Below are positions 7,822-17,179 of a stretch of DNA of 64,000 nucleotides, piece after piece. Source of the stretch: an uncultured Pelagibacteraceae bacterium (lineage in GTDB: Bacteria; Pseudomonadota; Alphaproteobacteria; Pelagibacterales; Pelagibacteraceae). The position numbers and the translations under genes are program-made. Location of the stretch: NCBI GenBank assembly GCA_902578775.1, contig CACHEF010000002.1:150115-214114 (forward strand), given 5' to 3'. Below the pieces are notes generated by a model. That model was not told where the DNA came from and made no database searches. It was given only the letters and a program-made list of their open reading frames with translations. The stretch's first letter is position 1. Every line of letters begins with the position of its first letter.

Positions 7822-8052
7822 TTAAATTGAAAAGAAAATTCCTGCTCCGCCAAGAGATATTAAGAAAAGAATTATAATTATTTTATTTTTTGTATTTTCT
7901 TTATCCTGTAAAGCTTTTGCTCTTGCTTTAAGAACGTTAATATCAACTCTTTTTTTTTGAATATTAATTGAATTTAAAGGCTTATCAGCGTTTGTTTTTA
8001 GGTTTGGGGTCTTCTCTAAATTAACTTCTGCTTCAAAGCCTTTAATTGTCAT
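7822..8052 (-). CDS. Small one-pass membrane protein with INVL motif
   Basis: A 76-residue protein. Residues 1-36 are polar, then VDINVLKARAKALQDKE forms a short amphipathic stretch ahead of a C-terminal membrane segment of about 20 residues rich in Ile, Leu and Gly. The layout and the INVLxxR core match the protein encoded just downstream (7575-7781), suggesting duplication. The gene is upstream in the pair and diverges from the winged-helix regulator, with 112 bases between the two starts. I recognise no family and assign no function. Confidence 0.65.
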   Translation of the reverse strand: MTIKGFEAEVNLEKTPNLKTNADKPLNSINIQKKRVDINVLKARAKALQDKENTKNKIIIILFLISLGGAGIFFSI

Positions 8053-8164
8053 GATCTAAATAAATCATAATCATTCTAGACTATCAATTTACTGGAAGTC
8101 CAAAGTGGGTCACTATTTGGTTGACAGCTGTTCATTTTGGGTTTCATATCTTGTTTTTACAACT

Positions 8165-9145
8165 ATGAGCTTAAGACAAATAGATTTTTCAAAAGTTCTC
8201 AGTGATGATCAAGTTTATGATCATATGATGAGTAGCTATGACCAGCTAGGAAGTGACTGGATTGTTCATCAATGGAGTTGGATGAACAATGTATATAAAG
8301 CTTTTAATGATCATTATAAATACTTTATTGTAATTTCTTTAGTTGAAAAAACTTTACAATTTTATGATCAAATGAATATCAAATATTCTTTTGATCAATT
8401 TTATTCAAAATCAAATCTTCAAATAGAAAAGTTTAGTATCACAGAATTATGTGATAAACTGCAATTACCTAAAGAAACTGTTAGACGAAAAGTTTTAGAA
8501 CTTGAAAAGTTAGGTGCTTTAAAAAGATTGAAAAAACAGATAATAATTGATCGATCTGTTTTTGCTCAAGTAAAACCTGAAAGACAAATAAAATTAACTG
8601 CTAAATATATTTATTTAGTATCTAAAATTTTAAGTAAAGATAATATTTATTCAAAAAATTTGAATCCAAAACTTATTGAAGATACAATTAAAAAAAACTT
8701 TAGTTTATGTTGGAGATGGTTTTATAGAATGCAAATTCCTATAGTCATTGGTTACCATGAAATGTTTGAAGATGTATCAACTTTCCATGTTTGGGGAACA
8801 GTAGCCATGAATCAAGCTTTTAATTACAAAAAAAATATAAATAAAACAAAGCATCTCTCTTTAACTCCAGACTATTTAAAATTTAATAAAGGTGTTATTA
8901 AAGAAGAAGGTGCTGTAACTGGTATAAGTGCTATGTCATTATCTGATATGACTAGTATTCCACGAGCAACAGTAATAAGAAAATGTAAATATTTAGTTGA
9001 TCAAGGTTATTTAAAAATTAATGATAAAAAACAATATGTGATGACAGATTTTAATTTTTCAAAAATTCTTCCTTATCAAAGAAAAGTTTTTCGGAACAAG
9101 GCAAAATTTTTACGAAAAGTTCTCAATCTTCTTACTATTTCATAA
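8165..9145 (+). CDS. Putative transcriptional regulator with two winged-helix motifs
   Basis: A 326-residue protein from ATG 8165; the frame is open 60 bases further upstream but MSLRQIDFSK looks like the natural start. Two helix-turn-helix units are visible: residues 91-120 (SITELCDKLQLPKETVRRK, then LEKLGALKRL) and residues 257-287 (MSLSDMTSIPRATVIRK, then LVDQGYLKI). Both have the recognition-helix pattern P(K/R)xTVxRK and the following wing, so the protein looks internally duplicated, with a helical linker in between containing a Trp-rich segment (LCWRWFYRM). No sensor or enzyme domain is recognisable. It lies between the small membrane proteins (divergent) and the BASS transporter (38 bases downstream, same strand); regulation of the latter is possible but unsupported. 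Confidence 0.72.
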   Translation: MSLRQIDFSKVLSDDQVYDHMMSSYDQLGSDWIVHQWSWMNNVYKAFNDHYKYFIVISLVEKTLQFYDQMNIKYSFDQFYSKSNLQIEKFSITELCDKLQLPKETVRRKVLELEKLGALKRLKKQIIIDRSVFAQVKPERQIKLTAKYIYLVSKILSKDNIYSKNLNPKLIEDTIKKNFSLCWRWFYRMQIPIVIGYHEMFEDVSTFHVWGTVAMNQAFNYKKNINKTKHLSLTPDYLKFNKGVIKEEGAVTGISAMSLSDMTSIPRATVIRKCKYLVDQGYLKINDKKQYVMTDFNFSKILPYQRKVFRNKAKFLRKVLNLLTIS

Positions 9146-9183
9146 TCTTCTTTTAATTTTGAAAAATATAGAATATATTTTTT

Positions 9184-10047
9184 ATGGGGTTTCAAATGGG
9201 GATTGTAACAACAATAGCACCAATAGCATTAGCTTTAATTATGTTGGCTCTAGGAGCGTCTTTAACTGTCAAAGATTTTACAAGAGTAGTTCAAAATCCA
9301 AAAAATTTTTTTATAGGAATAGTTTGTCAGTTAGTATTGCTTCCTATAATTGCATATTTATTAATAATTATTTTAAAAACACCAATTGAATTAGCTTTAG
9401 GTGTAATGTTAATTGCTGCAGCACCTGGTGGTGTAACTTCAAATGTATTAACAAAATTTGCAAATGGAGATGTAGCTCTTTCAATAACTTTAACAGCAAT
9501 AACTAGTTTAATTAGTATTGTATCTGTTCCTTATGTAGTTTTTTTATCAATTGAGTTATTTGACATTACATATGTCAAAAAAGAAGTTTCAATGCTTAGT
9601 ATATCTTTAAAGATGTTTTTTGTTGTAACAGTTCCAGTAATAATTGGAATGATTATAAGAAAAATTGCAAATGATTTTATTATTAATAATATGAGGATTA
9701 TCAATAAAATATCTATTGCTTTATTCATAATTGTTTTTATTGCTATCTACATACAAGAATGGGATAGCATTATAATGTTTCTTACAAAGGCTGGATTAGT
9801 TACTTTAATCTTAAATGTTACAATGATGATTGTAGCTTTTTACGTAGCTAAATTTTTTGCAACAGGTATTGCTCAAAGAAGATGTATATCTTTAGAAGCT
9901 GGACTTCAAAATGGAACTTTAGCAGTTTTTGTTGGTGTACAATTATTTGGCAATAATATGACTTATATGGTTCCAACTGCAGCTTATGCATTAATCATGA
10001 TGATGACATCAATAATTTTTGTATTAATTTTGAGAAGACAAACTTAA
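9184..10047 (+). CDS. Bile acid:sodium symporter (BASS) family transporter
   Basis: A 287-residue protein with eight to nine hydrophobic helices. AAAPGGVTSNVLTKFANGD near residue 80 is the BASS/ACR3-type crossover region with helix-breaking glycine and proline, and EAGLQNGTLA near 240 is the second conserved segment. The family moves organic anions with sodium (bile acids, pantoate, keto acids); the substrate here cannot be read from sequence. ATG 9184 is used; the ATG at 9196 would shorten it by four residues. It follows the two-HTH regulator by 38 bases. Confidence 0.88.
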   Translation: MGFQMGIVTTIAPIALALIMLALGASLTVKDFTRVVQNPKNFFIGIVCQLVLLPIIAYLLIIILKTPIELALGVMLIAAAPGGVTSNVLTKFANGDVALSITLTAITSLISIVSVPYVVFLSIELFDITYVKKEVSMLSISLKMFFVVTVPVIIGMIIRKIANDFIINNMRIINKISIALFIIVFIAIYIQEWDSIIMFLTKAGLVTLILNVTMMIVAFYVAKFFATGIAQRRCISLEAGLQNGTLAVFVGVQLFGNNMTYMVPTAAYALIMMMTSIIFVLILRRQT

Positions 10048-10110
10048 TTAAAGATTTTTAAATTTATTTATTATAAATATAGCATCAAAATGAATAAAGA
10101 AATTTAAAAA

Positions 10111-11121
10111 ATGAAAATATTAATTACAGGTTCTTCAGGTTTTATTGGATTTCATTTATCAAAAAAAATTCTGGATCAAGGTCATAACGTTCTAGGCATA
10201 GACTGCATGAATAATTATTATGATGTCAAATTAAAGAAAGCACGATTAAATATATTAAAAAAATATAAAAATTTTTCATTTAGAAAGATTAACCTGGAGA
10301 ATGAAAAAAAAATCAAATCGATCTTTATAAAGTTTAAACCAAGGATTGTTGTTCATTTAGCTGCACAGGCTGGTGTTAGATATAGTATTGATAAACCAAG
10401 ATTATATTTAAAATCTAATATTGATGGAACTTTTAACGTTATAGAGGCTTCATATAATGTTAATGTAAAGCATTTAATTATGGCATCAAGCTCTTCAGTA
10501 TACGGTGCAAATCGAAATATTCCATTTAAAGAAATCGACAAAACGGAAAATCAATTAAGTATCTATGCCGCAACAAAAAAAGCTAATGAAAGCATGGCAC
10601 ATTCATATTCAAATATATGGAAAATTCCCATAACTATGCTTAGATTTTTTACAGTGTACGGTCCTTGGGGAAGACCAGATATGGCTTTATTTAAATTTAC
10701 TAAAGGAATTTTAAACAATAAGCCAATTGATATCTATAATAATGGTTATATGTACAGAGATTTCACATATATAGATGATATAGTTAATGGAATTTATTTA
10801 TTAATAAACAAAATACCCAATAAAAAACAAATTGGTAAATATAAAAATGATAGTCTTTCAAAAGTTGCTCCCTTTAGAATTTTAAATATTGGAAATTCTA
10901 AAAAAGTTCTTTTGCTTAATTTTTTAAAAGAAATTGAATTAAGATTAAATAAAAAATCAAATAGAAAATATATGCCATTACAAAAAGGGGATGTTGTAAA
11001 AACATTGTCAAATATCAAGCTTATTAAATCTATAGCAAAATATAATCCTAAGACTAATTATAAAAAAGGAATAAAAGAATTTATTAAATGGTATAAAACT
11101 TATTATAAAATTATCAATTAA
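10111..11121 (+). CDS. UDP-glucuronate 4-epimerase-like NAD-dependent epimerase
   Basis: A 336-residue extended SDR. TGSSGFIGFHLSKK binds NAD, GIDCMNNYYDVKLKKARL is characteristic of UDP-glucuronate 4-epimerases (CapI/WbnF/LpsL type), AAQAGVRYSIDKP follows, and SSSSVYG with the YAATKKANE YxxxK pair gives the catalytic site. RFFTVYGPWGRPDMA completes the match. It likely interconverts UDP-glucuronate and UDP-galacturonate for surface polysaccharide. It shares eight bases at its 3' end with the convergent glycosyltransferase gene. Confidence 0.88.
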   Translation: MKILITGSSGFIGFHLSKKILDQGHNVLGIDCMNNYYDVKLKKARLNILKKYKNFSFRKINLENEKKIKSIFIKFKPRIVVHLAAQAGVRYSIDKPRLYLKSNIDGTFNVIEASYNVNVKHLIMASSSSVYGANRNIPFKEIDKTENQLSIYAATKKANESMAHSYSNIWKIPITMLRFFTVYGPWGRPDMALFKFTKGILNNKPIDIYNNGYMYRDFTYIDDIVNGIYLLINKIPNKKQIGKYKNDSLSKVAPFRILNIGNSKKVLLLNFLKEIELRLNKKSNRKYMPLQKGDVVKTLSNIKLIKSIAKYNPKTNYKKGIKEFIKWYKTYYKIIN

Positions 11122-12271
11122 GAATTCCTTTTAAAACTAAACAATGGTGAAAGACAGAAAAGCTTTTTAATCTTTTTTTTAATTTAATTTTTTTCGATAA
11201 TTTATTTTTTTCACTATCTTGTAGAAAAAATTTTATTGTTTTTATAAAACTTTCAGTATTGTTAGATTGGAAAAGATAACCACCATCAGCATTTATAATC
11301 TCTTTTGGACCATTTGGACAATTACTTGAAACAACTTGACAATTATTATAACCAGCTTCTACCAAAACAAAACCTGGATCTTCCCATAAAGATGTTAAGA
11401 CAAAGCATTTAGCTTTTTTCATGAAATAATGAACATTATCAGTGCTCTTAATTAAGATTATACGTTCCAAAATGTTTAATTTTTTTGCTGTTTTCAAAAA
11501 AAATTCTTCGTCTTCACCTTGACCAATAAAAATGAAATAGAGGTTTTTATTTAATTTCAAAATTTCTGGTATGCAATTGAGATAAAAAATAAAATTTTTT
11601 TGTTTAGTAAATCTACCTATAGATAAAAAAAAATCTTTACTTGATATAATTTTATCAATATTTTTTGAAAAATTAACACTTTTTAATTTTGTTTTTTTAA
11701 TCTCAGCACATTTAATTATTGGATCTTTTAATATTACTAATTTTTCTCTTAGGAATGAAAATTTATATAAATCTTTATATGTATCTTGGGTCGGACATGT
11801 TATTTTGTAAATTTTTTTACTACTTAACTTCCAGATAATTTTTCGAAAAAATGTCATTTTTGGTAAACCTGAAACTCTTAAAATTAATTTAGTTTCATAA
11901 TTTTTAAAGATAAATAATAATAATGGTAAAGATGTAATAAGATGAATTATCAAATATTTTGGTTTATTTTTTATTAGCTCAGTATGCAGCGGCATTAGGC
12001 TTTTAAAAAAAATGTACAAATAAATTAATCTTCCTCTTATGAATCCCTCCTTTTTAAATGAATTAAATATAGTGCTCTTATTTAGATGAATTACTTCTAT
12101 TTTTTTTTCATCTAGTTCTTTTAAATAATCTTTCCATTCATTGACAGCATCAACGATAATTGCTTTATATCTATCATCAAGATATTTATTAACCGCCTCA
12201 ACTGAATTTATAACTGATTTAACAGTAGCAACTTTTGATGTAAATGGAGACCAGTAGAATATTTTATTCAT
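11114..12271 (-). CDS. Glycosyltransferase, GT4-like
   Basis: A 385-residue GT-B fold glycosyltransferase. The C-terminal half has SIGRFTKQKNF, the linker strand YFIFIGQGEDEEF, and the donor-binding EX7E element within SLWEDPGFVLVEAGYNN, followed by CPNGPKEI, all typical of family GT4. The N-terminal half is divergent and Lys-rich, as usual for the acceptor domain. It would add a sugar to a surface glycan at the cytoplasmic membrane face. It is the only minus-strand gene among the plus-strand sugar genes here, with an 8-base tail overlap with the epimerase gene. Donor and acceptor cannot be named. Confidence 0.85.
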   Translation of the reverse strand: MNKIFYWSPFTSKVATVKSVINSVEAVNKYLDDRYKAIIVDAVNEWKDYLKELDEKKIEVIHLNKSTIFNSFKKEGFIRGRLIYLYIFFKSLMPLHTELIKNKPKYLIIHLITSLPLLLFIFKNYETKLILRVSGLPKMTFFRKIIWKLSSKKIYKITCPTQDTYKDLYKFSFLREKLVILKDPIIKCAEIKKTKLKSVNFSKNIDKIISSKDFFLSIGRFTKQKNFIFYLNCIPEILKLNKNLYFIFIGQGEDEEFFLKTAKKLNILERIILIKSTDNVHYFMKKAKCFVLTSLWEDPGFVLVEAGYNNCQVVSSNCPNGPKEIINADGGYLFQSNNTESFIKTIKFFLQDSEKNKLSKKIKLKKRLKSFSVFHHCLVLKGILN

Positions 12272-12324
12272 TAAAATGTTAATTGATAATATTATAGTTT
12301 AATATAATAAAATATAGTTTTTTT

Positions 12325-13536
12325 ATGAAAAAAATTTATCCATGTATAATTGGTCTTGGCTATGTTGGGCTACCTCTCTTCGTCTCTTTAAAAAAAAAAT
12401 TTAAAATCGTAGGTTACGACATCAGTAAAAGAAGGATTTCCGAACTTAATAATTTCAAAGATAGAAATAAAGAATTTAGTAGAAAAGAACTTACATTAAA
12501 CAAGGGATGTTTATTTACATCTAATAAAGCTGATATTAAAGATTCAAATTTTTATATTGTTGCTGTGCCAACACCAATAAAAAATAATAAAGATCCTAAT
12601 TTGATATATGTAAAATCAGCATTTACTTTGATTGCAAATTTTATAAAAAACAATGATATAATTTTTTTAGAATCCACAGTTTACCCTGGAACAACATTGG
12701 AGATCTGTAAACGTATTATTCAAAAAAAAAATAAAAATATTCATTTTTCCATAGGATATAGCTCAGAGAGAATTAATCCAGGTGATAAAATTCATAATAT
12801 TAAAAATATATCAAAAGTTGTATCAATAGATGCAGATAATAAAACTATTTCATCGGTAAAAAGTGTTTACAAAAATGTTTCAAAAAAAATTGTTTTTACA
12901 AAGAAAATTAATGAAGCTGAATTATCTAAGTTAATAGAAAATACTCAAAGAGATCTTAACATTGGTTTAATGAATGAAATAATGATATTATGTGAAAGAG
13001 CTAATCTAGATTTTAATGAAGTCTTACGATTAGCAAAAACAAAATGGAATTTTTTAAAATTTAAGCCTGGACTTGTTGGAGGTCACTGCTTACCAGTGGA
13101 TCCTTACTATCTAAGCTACTTCGCAAAAAAATTAAGATTTAACACAAAAATTACTCTTGCGGCTAGAAAAACAAATAACTCAATGGAAGAATTTATTTTT
13201 AAAAAAATAATTTTAGAACTTAAAAAAATAAAGAATTATAAAAAAAATAAAATTGTAGTAATGGGGTTAACATATAAATCTGATGTACCAGATTACCGAA
13301 ATTCGTTAGCTATAAATATTTTTAATAAGTTAAAAAAACAAAATAAAAATATTAAAGCATTCGATCCAATAATTGAGAACAGTTTTATTGAAATAAATAA
13401 AATTAATAATAATTTTAAAGAAATAATGAAATCAGAAATATTTATTATACTGGTAAAACATAAACAGATAGATAAAGCAGTTAAATTTGCAAAAAAAAAT
13501 AAAAAAATAATTATAGACCCTTTATCATTAATTTAG
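12325..13536 (+). CDS. UDP-N-acetyl-hexosamine 6-dehydrogenase-like nucleotide-sugar dehydrogenase
   Basis: A 403-residue member of the UDP-glucose/GDP-mannose dehydrogenase family, closest by motif to the WbpA/TviB group. Visible are GLGYVGLPL for NAD, VPTPI, ESTVYPGTTLE, the catalytic cysteine C255 in VGGHCLPVDPYY, and the C-terminal GLTYKSDVPDYRNS substrate motif. It would oxidise the C6 of a UDP-HexNAc to a uronate for capsule or O-antigen. It precedes a glycosyltransferase gene by three bases and diverges from the GT4 gene at 11114-12271. Confidence 0.88.
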   Translation: MKKIYPCIIGLGYVGLPLFVSLKKKFKIVGYDISKRRISELNNFKDRNKEFSRKELTLNKGCLFTSNKADIKDSNFYIVAVPTPIKNNKDPNLIYVKSAFTLIANFIKNNDIIFLESTVYPGTTLEICKRIIQKKNKNIHFSIGYSSERINPGDKIHNIKNISKVVSIDADNKTISSVKSVYKNVSKKIVFTKKINEAELSKLIENTQRDLNIGLMNEIMILCERANLDFNEVLRLAKTKWNFLKFKPGLVGGHCLPVDPYYLSYFAKKLRFNTKITLAARKTNNSMEEFIFKKIILELKKIKNYKKNKIVVMGLTYKSDVPDYRNSLAINIFNKLKKQNKNIKAFDPIIENSFIEINKINNNFKEIMKSEIFIILVKHKQIDKAVKFAKKNKKIIIDPLSLI

Positions 13537-13539
13537 TTA

Positions 13540-14661
13540 ATGAATACAAAAAATAAGAAACATAGAATAATATTTTATTTACCTGTATTTGGTTTTGGGG
13601 GCGCATCTGAATCGATCATTAAATTAGCTAAATTTTTATGTGATCGTAACTTTTCCATATCATTAATTTCAATTGGTAAAAATGTACATAAAAAGTATTT
13701 AAAAAAAATAGGATGTGAAGTTCATGAACTTAATGTTAGTAGGGCTTTATTGTCAATATTTTTGCTCAGAAGTTTAATTAAAAAAGATCTAAATGAAAAA
13801 TATTTTCAAACTACCTTAATTTCAAATATACATTATGCAAATATTATATCATTAATTTCTTGTTTTGGATTAAAAGGTATCAAAATAATCTTTACTGAAA
13901 GAAGTTCATTACATGAATTAACTATTAAAGATAATTTTTTAAAATTTATAAAAAATAGATTAATTTATTATATGGCAAAAAATCTATATAGGCATGCCAA
14001 TCTTGTTATAGCTAACTCAAAATATGAAAAAGATTTTATTAAAAAAAAATTTAAAGTTAAGAATATTGAATATATATATCCACCATCAATTTTAAAAATC
14101 AAGCCGAGTTATAAAAGGAATAGAAATCACAATAATTTAAAAAAAATAATTTATGTTGGCAACTTATTCAAAGAAAAAGGTGCAATTACAATAGTAAAAG
14201 CTGTATCAAAAATTAAAAGTGATTTGAACCTCATATTAGAAATATATGGTGAAGGATACGAAAAACAAAATATCAAGAATTTCGTTTCAGAAAAAAAATT
14301 GTCAAAAAAAGTTTTTTTTAGAGGATTTCATAAAGACAAATCAAAAATTTTTAAAAACAAAGATTTGTTTATAAATGCTTCATGGTATGAAGGTTTACCG
14401 AACGCACTGGTGCAATCAATTAATAATAATATTTTTCCTATATGTAGTAAATCTCCTGGTGGAAATTCTGAGGTAATTAAATATGGTAAATTAGGTTTAT
14501 ATTTTACAGCTGGAGATAGCAATGATCTTAAAAAAAAAATTTTGTTTTTTTTCAAAAAAAAATTAAAACTAAATGAAAAATTAAGAATAGATCATTTAAA
14601 AAATTTTACTGAGGAAAAATCAAATGAAAAATATTTAATGATACTTAAAAAGATAAAATAA
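13540..14661 (+). CDS. Glycosyltransferase, GT4-like
   Basis: A 373-residue GT-B enzyme. FGFGGASESIIKLAKFL is the N-terminal glycine-rich acceptor loop, YVGNLFKEKGAITIVKA starts the C-terminal Rossmann domain, LILEIYGEGYEKQNI follows, and EGLPNALVQSI with CSKSPGGNSEVI is the nucleotide-sugar site. It sits three bases after the UDP-sugar dehydrogenase and is probably co-transcribed with it, so a uronate-type donor is plausible but unproven. Confidence 0.87.
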   Translation: MNTKNKKHRIIFYLPVFGFGGASESIIKLAKFLCDRNFSISLISIGKNVHKKYLKKIGCEVHELNVSRALLSIFLLRSLIKKDLNEKYFQTTLISNIHYANIISLISCFGLKGIKIIFTERSSLHELTIKDNFLKFIKNRLIYYMAKNLYRHANLVIANSKYEKDFIKKKFKVKNIEYIYPPSILKIKPSYKRNRNHNNLKKIIYVGNLFKEKGAITIVKAVSKIKSDLNLILEIYGEGYEKQNIKNFVSEKKLSKKVFFRGFHKDKSKIFKNKDLFINASWYEGLPNALVQSINNNIFPICSKSPGGNSEVIKYGKLGLYFTAGDSNDLKKKILFFFKKKLKLNEKLRIDHLKNFTEEKSNEKYLMILKKIK

Positions 14662-14705
14662 AAATTTTTATCTTTAGTTTTCAGAACAATGTAATTGAAA
14701 TTAAA

Positions 14706-16052
14706 TTAGATATTAAATTTATCTTTTATATTATAATACAAAACAGCCAGTCTAAAATAAAATACTCTTAATTTTGGAAAAATAAATTTTTTAGGTAATC
14801 CTTTATATATTTTCGATATATTTAGATTTTTACTATTCGAAGAAAAAACTAATTTTGAAAGTTGCTTGCCAGTCCATGGAGCTGTACTTACGCCTACACC
14901 ATGATATCCAAAACCATAATATATTTCCTCATCTTCTATCTTGCCAATTGAAGGAGTTAATTTTTGCGACATGGCGATAAATCCTCGCCAACTATAATCT
15001 ATTGAGATTTCAGACCAATCTGGAAAAATGTTTTTAAAAAATTTTTCCATTATTTTTGATCTATTGAAATTTGATTGGTCGCTCCCAATAAAATCACCTC
15101 TTGTACCAAATAAAATACGATTATCGGGCAACTTCCTATAATAATATAAAAGATTTTTAGTATTCATTATCGGTGAATAAGTTTTAAAATTATGTAAATC
15201 AATTTCATTTTTTGATAACTTTCTAGTTACTATAATATTTGATATTACTGGTAGAATTCTTGAATTCATTTGGGGTACTAAACCTTCTTGATAAAACCCG
15301 TTAGTTGCAACTACAATTTTTTTTGTATTAACAGATCCTTCACTAGTTCTTAAAATGTAAGAATTGTTATTTTTTTCAATTTTTTTTACTAAAGAGTGAT
15401 CAAATATTTTAAGTTTTTTTGACAAAGCATACTTTGCAATTCCATTAACAAATTTTAGGGGATTTATTGCAAAACCAGGCTTATATGATAATGCTCCGTG
15501 TTGCTCAGTTCCCGTGTGACCAATCTTATCGAACTCTTCTTTAGAATAAATTTCAGTTTCAATGCCAAATTCATTTTTATATATTTCAGCTTGCTCCCTA
15601 ATTTGTTTAAATTTATTTGGGTGGTGGGCCAAAATAAAATTGCACTCACCGGAGACGTCACAATCAATATTGTAATTTTGAATTATACTCTTTGTATAAT
15701 TGGATCCCTCGACCGAATTTTTAAAAAATTTTTTTGTCTCATCTTTTCCATAAATTTTCTGTAAATTTTTAAAATTTGTTTTTGTTGGTGGAAATGCGCA
15801 AAAACCTCCATTTCGTGATGAAGCACCCCATCCTACTTTTCCTGCTTCAAGTAAAATTACATCTAAATTATAATTTTCAATTAAATTTATAGCACATAAT
15901 AAGCCTGTATAACCACCACCAATAACAACTACTTCAGAATTAATATCTTTAGTTAATTTATTTAAATTAAAATTTTCTTTCGTTGTATCTTCCCAATAAC
16001 TATTTACTGGTTTTTCAAATTTATAAATATCAGAATGGTAGATATTTTTCAT
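14706..16052 (-). CDS. FAD-dependent amine/amino-acid oxidoreductase (OrdL/PuuB-like, DAO fold)
   Basis: A 448-residue DAO-superfamily flavoprotein. The N-terminal segment SYWEDTT precedes the dinucleotide motif VVIGGGYTGL, then GWGASSRNGGF, which marks the gamma-glutamylputrescine oxidase/OrdL branch; ATNGFYQ and the late GFGYHGVGVSTAPWTG close the FAD site. It would deaminate an amine or amino acid using FAD. It is the third gene of a minus-strand set behind the omega-aminotransferase and alanine dehydrogenase (two bases after ald), opposite tauABC. A role in taurine, methylated amine or polyamine use fits the context; the substrate is unknown. Confidence 0.82.
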   Translation of the reverse strand: MKNIYHSDIYKFEKPVNSYWEDTTKENFNLNKLTKDINSEVVVIGGGYTGLLCAINLIENYNLDVILLEAGKVGWGASSRNGGFCAFPPTKTNFKNLQKIYGKDETKKFFKNSVEGSNYTKSIIQNYNIDCDVSGECNFILAHHPNKFKQIREQAEIYKNEFGIETEIYSKEEFDKIGHTGTEQHGALSYKPGFAINPLKFVNGIAKYALSKKLKIFDHSLVKKIEKNNNSYILRTSEGSVNTKKIVVATNGFYQEGLVPQMNSRILPVISNIIVTRKLSKNEIDLHNFKTYSPIMNTKNLLYYYRKLPDNRILFGTRGDFIGSDQSNFNRSKIMEKFFKNIFPDWSEISIDYSWRGFIAMSQKLTPSIGKIEDEEIYYGFGYHGVGVSTAPWTGKQLSKLVFSSNSKNLNISKIYKGLPKKFIFPKLRVFYFRLAVLYYNIKDKFNI

Positions 16053-16054
16053 TT

Positions 16055-17170
16055 TTATCTAAGTATAGATAAAGGCTCTACAAATTCATGTCCAAAAGCA
16101 TCAGCAACTGCTTTATAAGTCACATGACCTTTATGAACATTCAATCCTGCTAAAAAATTTTTGTCCTCACTTAAAGTTTTTTGATATCCATTATTTGCTA
16201 ATTTTACCAAATACGGCAAAGTTGCTTGGTTTAATGCAAATGTGGAAGTTCTTGGAACTCCTCCAGGCATGTTTGCAACGCAATAATGCACAACATCATC
16301 GACTATATATGTTGGATCTCCATGGGTTGTTGGTTTACTAGTTTCTACACATCCTCCTTGGTCAATAGCAACATCAACAATTACTGATCCTCTCTTCATA
16401 AGTTTTAACATATCTTTTGAAACCAATTTTGGAGCTTCTGCACCAGGAATTAAAACTCCACCTACTATTAGATCTGCTTCAGAAACTAATTTATTTAAAT
16501 CTATTTTGTCACTTTGTTCTGGAATAATTTTATCACCAAATTTTTGGAACAATTCTTTTAATCTTGCCTCTGATTTGTCCACAACATGAACTTTAGCTTT
16601 CATGCCAGTAGCTATAATCGCAGCATTCTCACCTACTACTCCTCCACCAAGAATTAATACATTTGCTGGCTCTCCTCCTGGTGCTCCACCTAGTAATACT
16701 CCTCTACCTTTTTGATTTTTTTCTAAACAATGTGCTCCAGCCTGAACGGACATTCGCCCTGCAACTGCGCTCATTGGTGCTAGCAACGGAAGTCTACCAT
16801 CATCATCGGTAACAGTTTCATATGCAATATTTATACTTTTTGATTTAATCAATCCCTCTGTTAATTCTTTTGCAGCAGCTAAATGGAGATAAGTATAAAT
16901 AATTTGATTTTCTCTAATCATATCTACCTCTATTTTTTGAGGTTCTTTTACTTTAACAATTATTTCTGCATCATTAAAAATATCAGAAGCTTTACTAACA
17001 ATTTTTGCTCCAGCATTTTTATATTGATCATTTTCAAAACCTGCTTCGAATCCACCGTTATTTTCAACTAAAACTTCATGACCCTCTGAGACTAAAGTTT
17101 TTACACTTTCAGGTGTTAAACCTATTCTATTTTCTTGTGGTTTAATTTCTTTAGGTACGCCAATTCTCAT
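16055..17170 (-). CDS. ald: Alanine dehydrogenase
   Basis: A 371-residue NAD-dependent alanine dehydrogenase converting L-alanine to pyruvate and ammonium. The N-terminus MRIGVPKEIKPQENRIGLTP, YTYLHLAA with the catalytic His, LGGGVVGENAA as NAD loop, and VDVAIDQGGC with HYCVANMPGGVPRTST are all family signatures. Length is standard. It lies ten bases behind the aminotransferase gene. In known taurine pathways this enzyme regenerates pyruvate, the amino acceptor, and frees the nitrogen, which fits the neighbours well. Confidence 0.95.
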   Translation of the reverse strand: MRIGVPKEIKPQENRIGLTPESVKTLVSEGHEVLVENNGGFEAGFENDQYKNAGAKIVSKASDIFNDAEIIVKVKEPQKIEVDMIRENQIIYTYLHLAAAKELTEGLIKSKSINIAYETVTDDDGRLPLLAPMSAVAGRMSVQAGAHCLEKNQKGRGVLLGGAPGGEPANVLILGGGVVGENAAIIATGMKAKVHVVDKSEARLKELFQKFGDKIIPEQSDKIDLNKLVSEADLIVGGVLIPGAEAPKLVSKDMLKLMKRGSVIVDVAIDQGGCVETSKPTTHGDPTYIVDDVVHYCVANMPGGVPRTSTFALNQATLPYLVKLANNGYQKTLSEDKNFLAGLNVHKGHVTYKAVADAFGHEFVEPLSILR

Positions 17171-17179
17171 TAACGAAAT

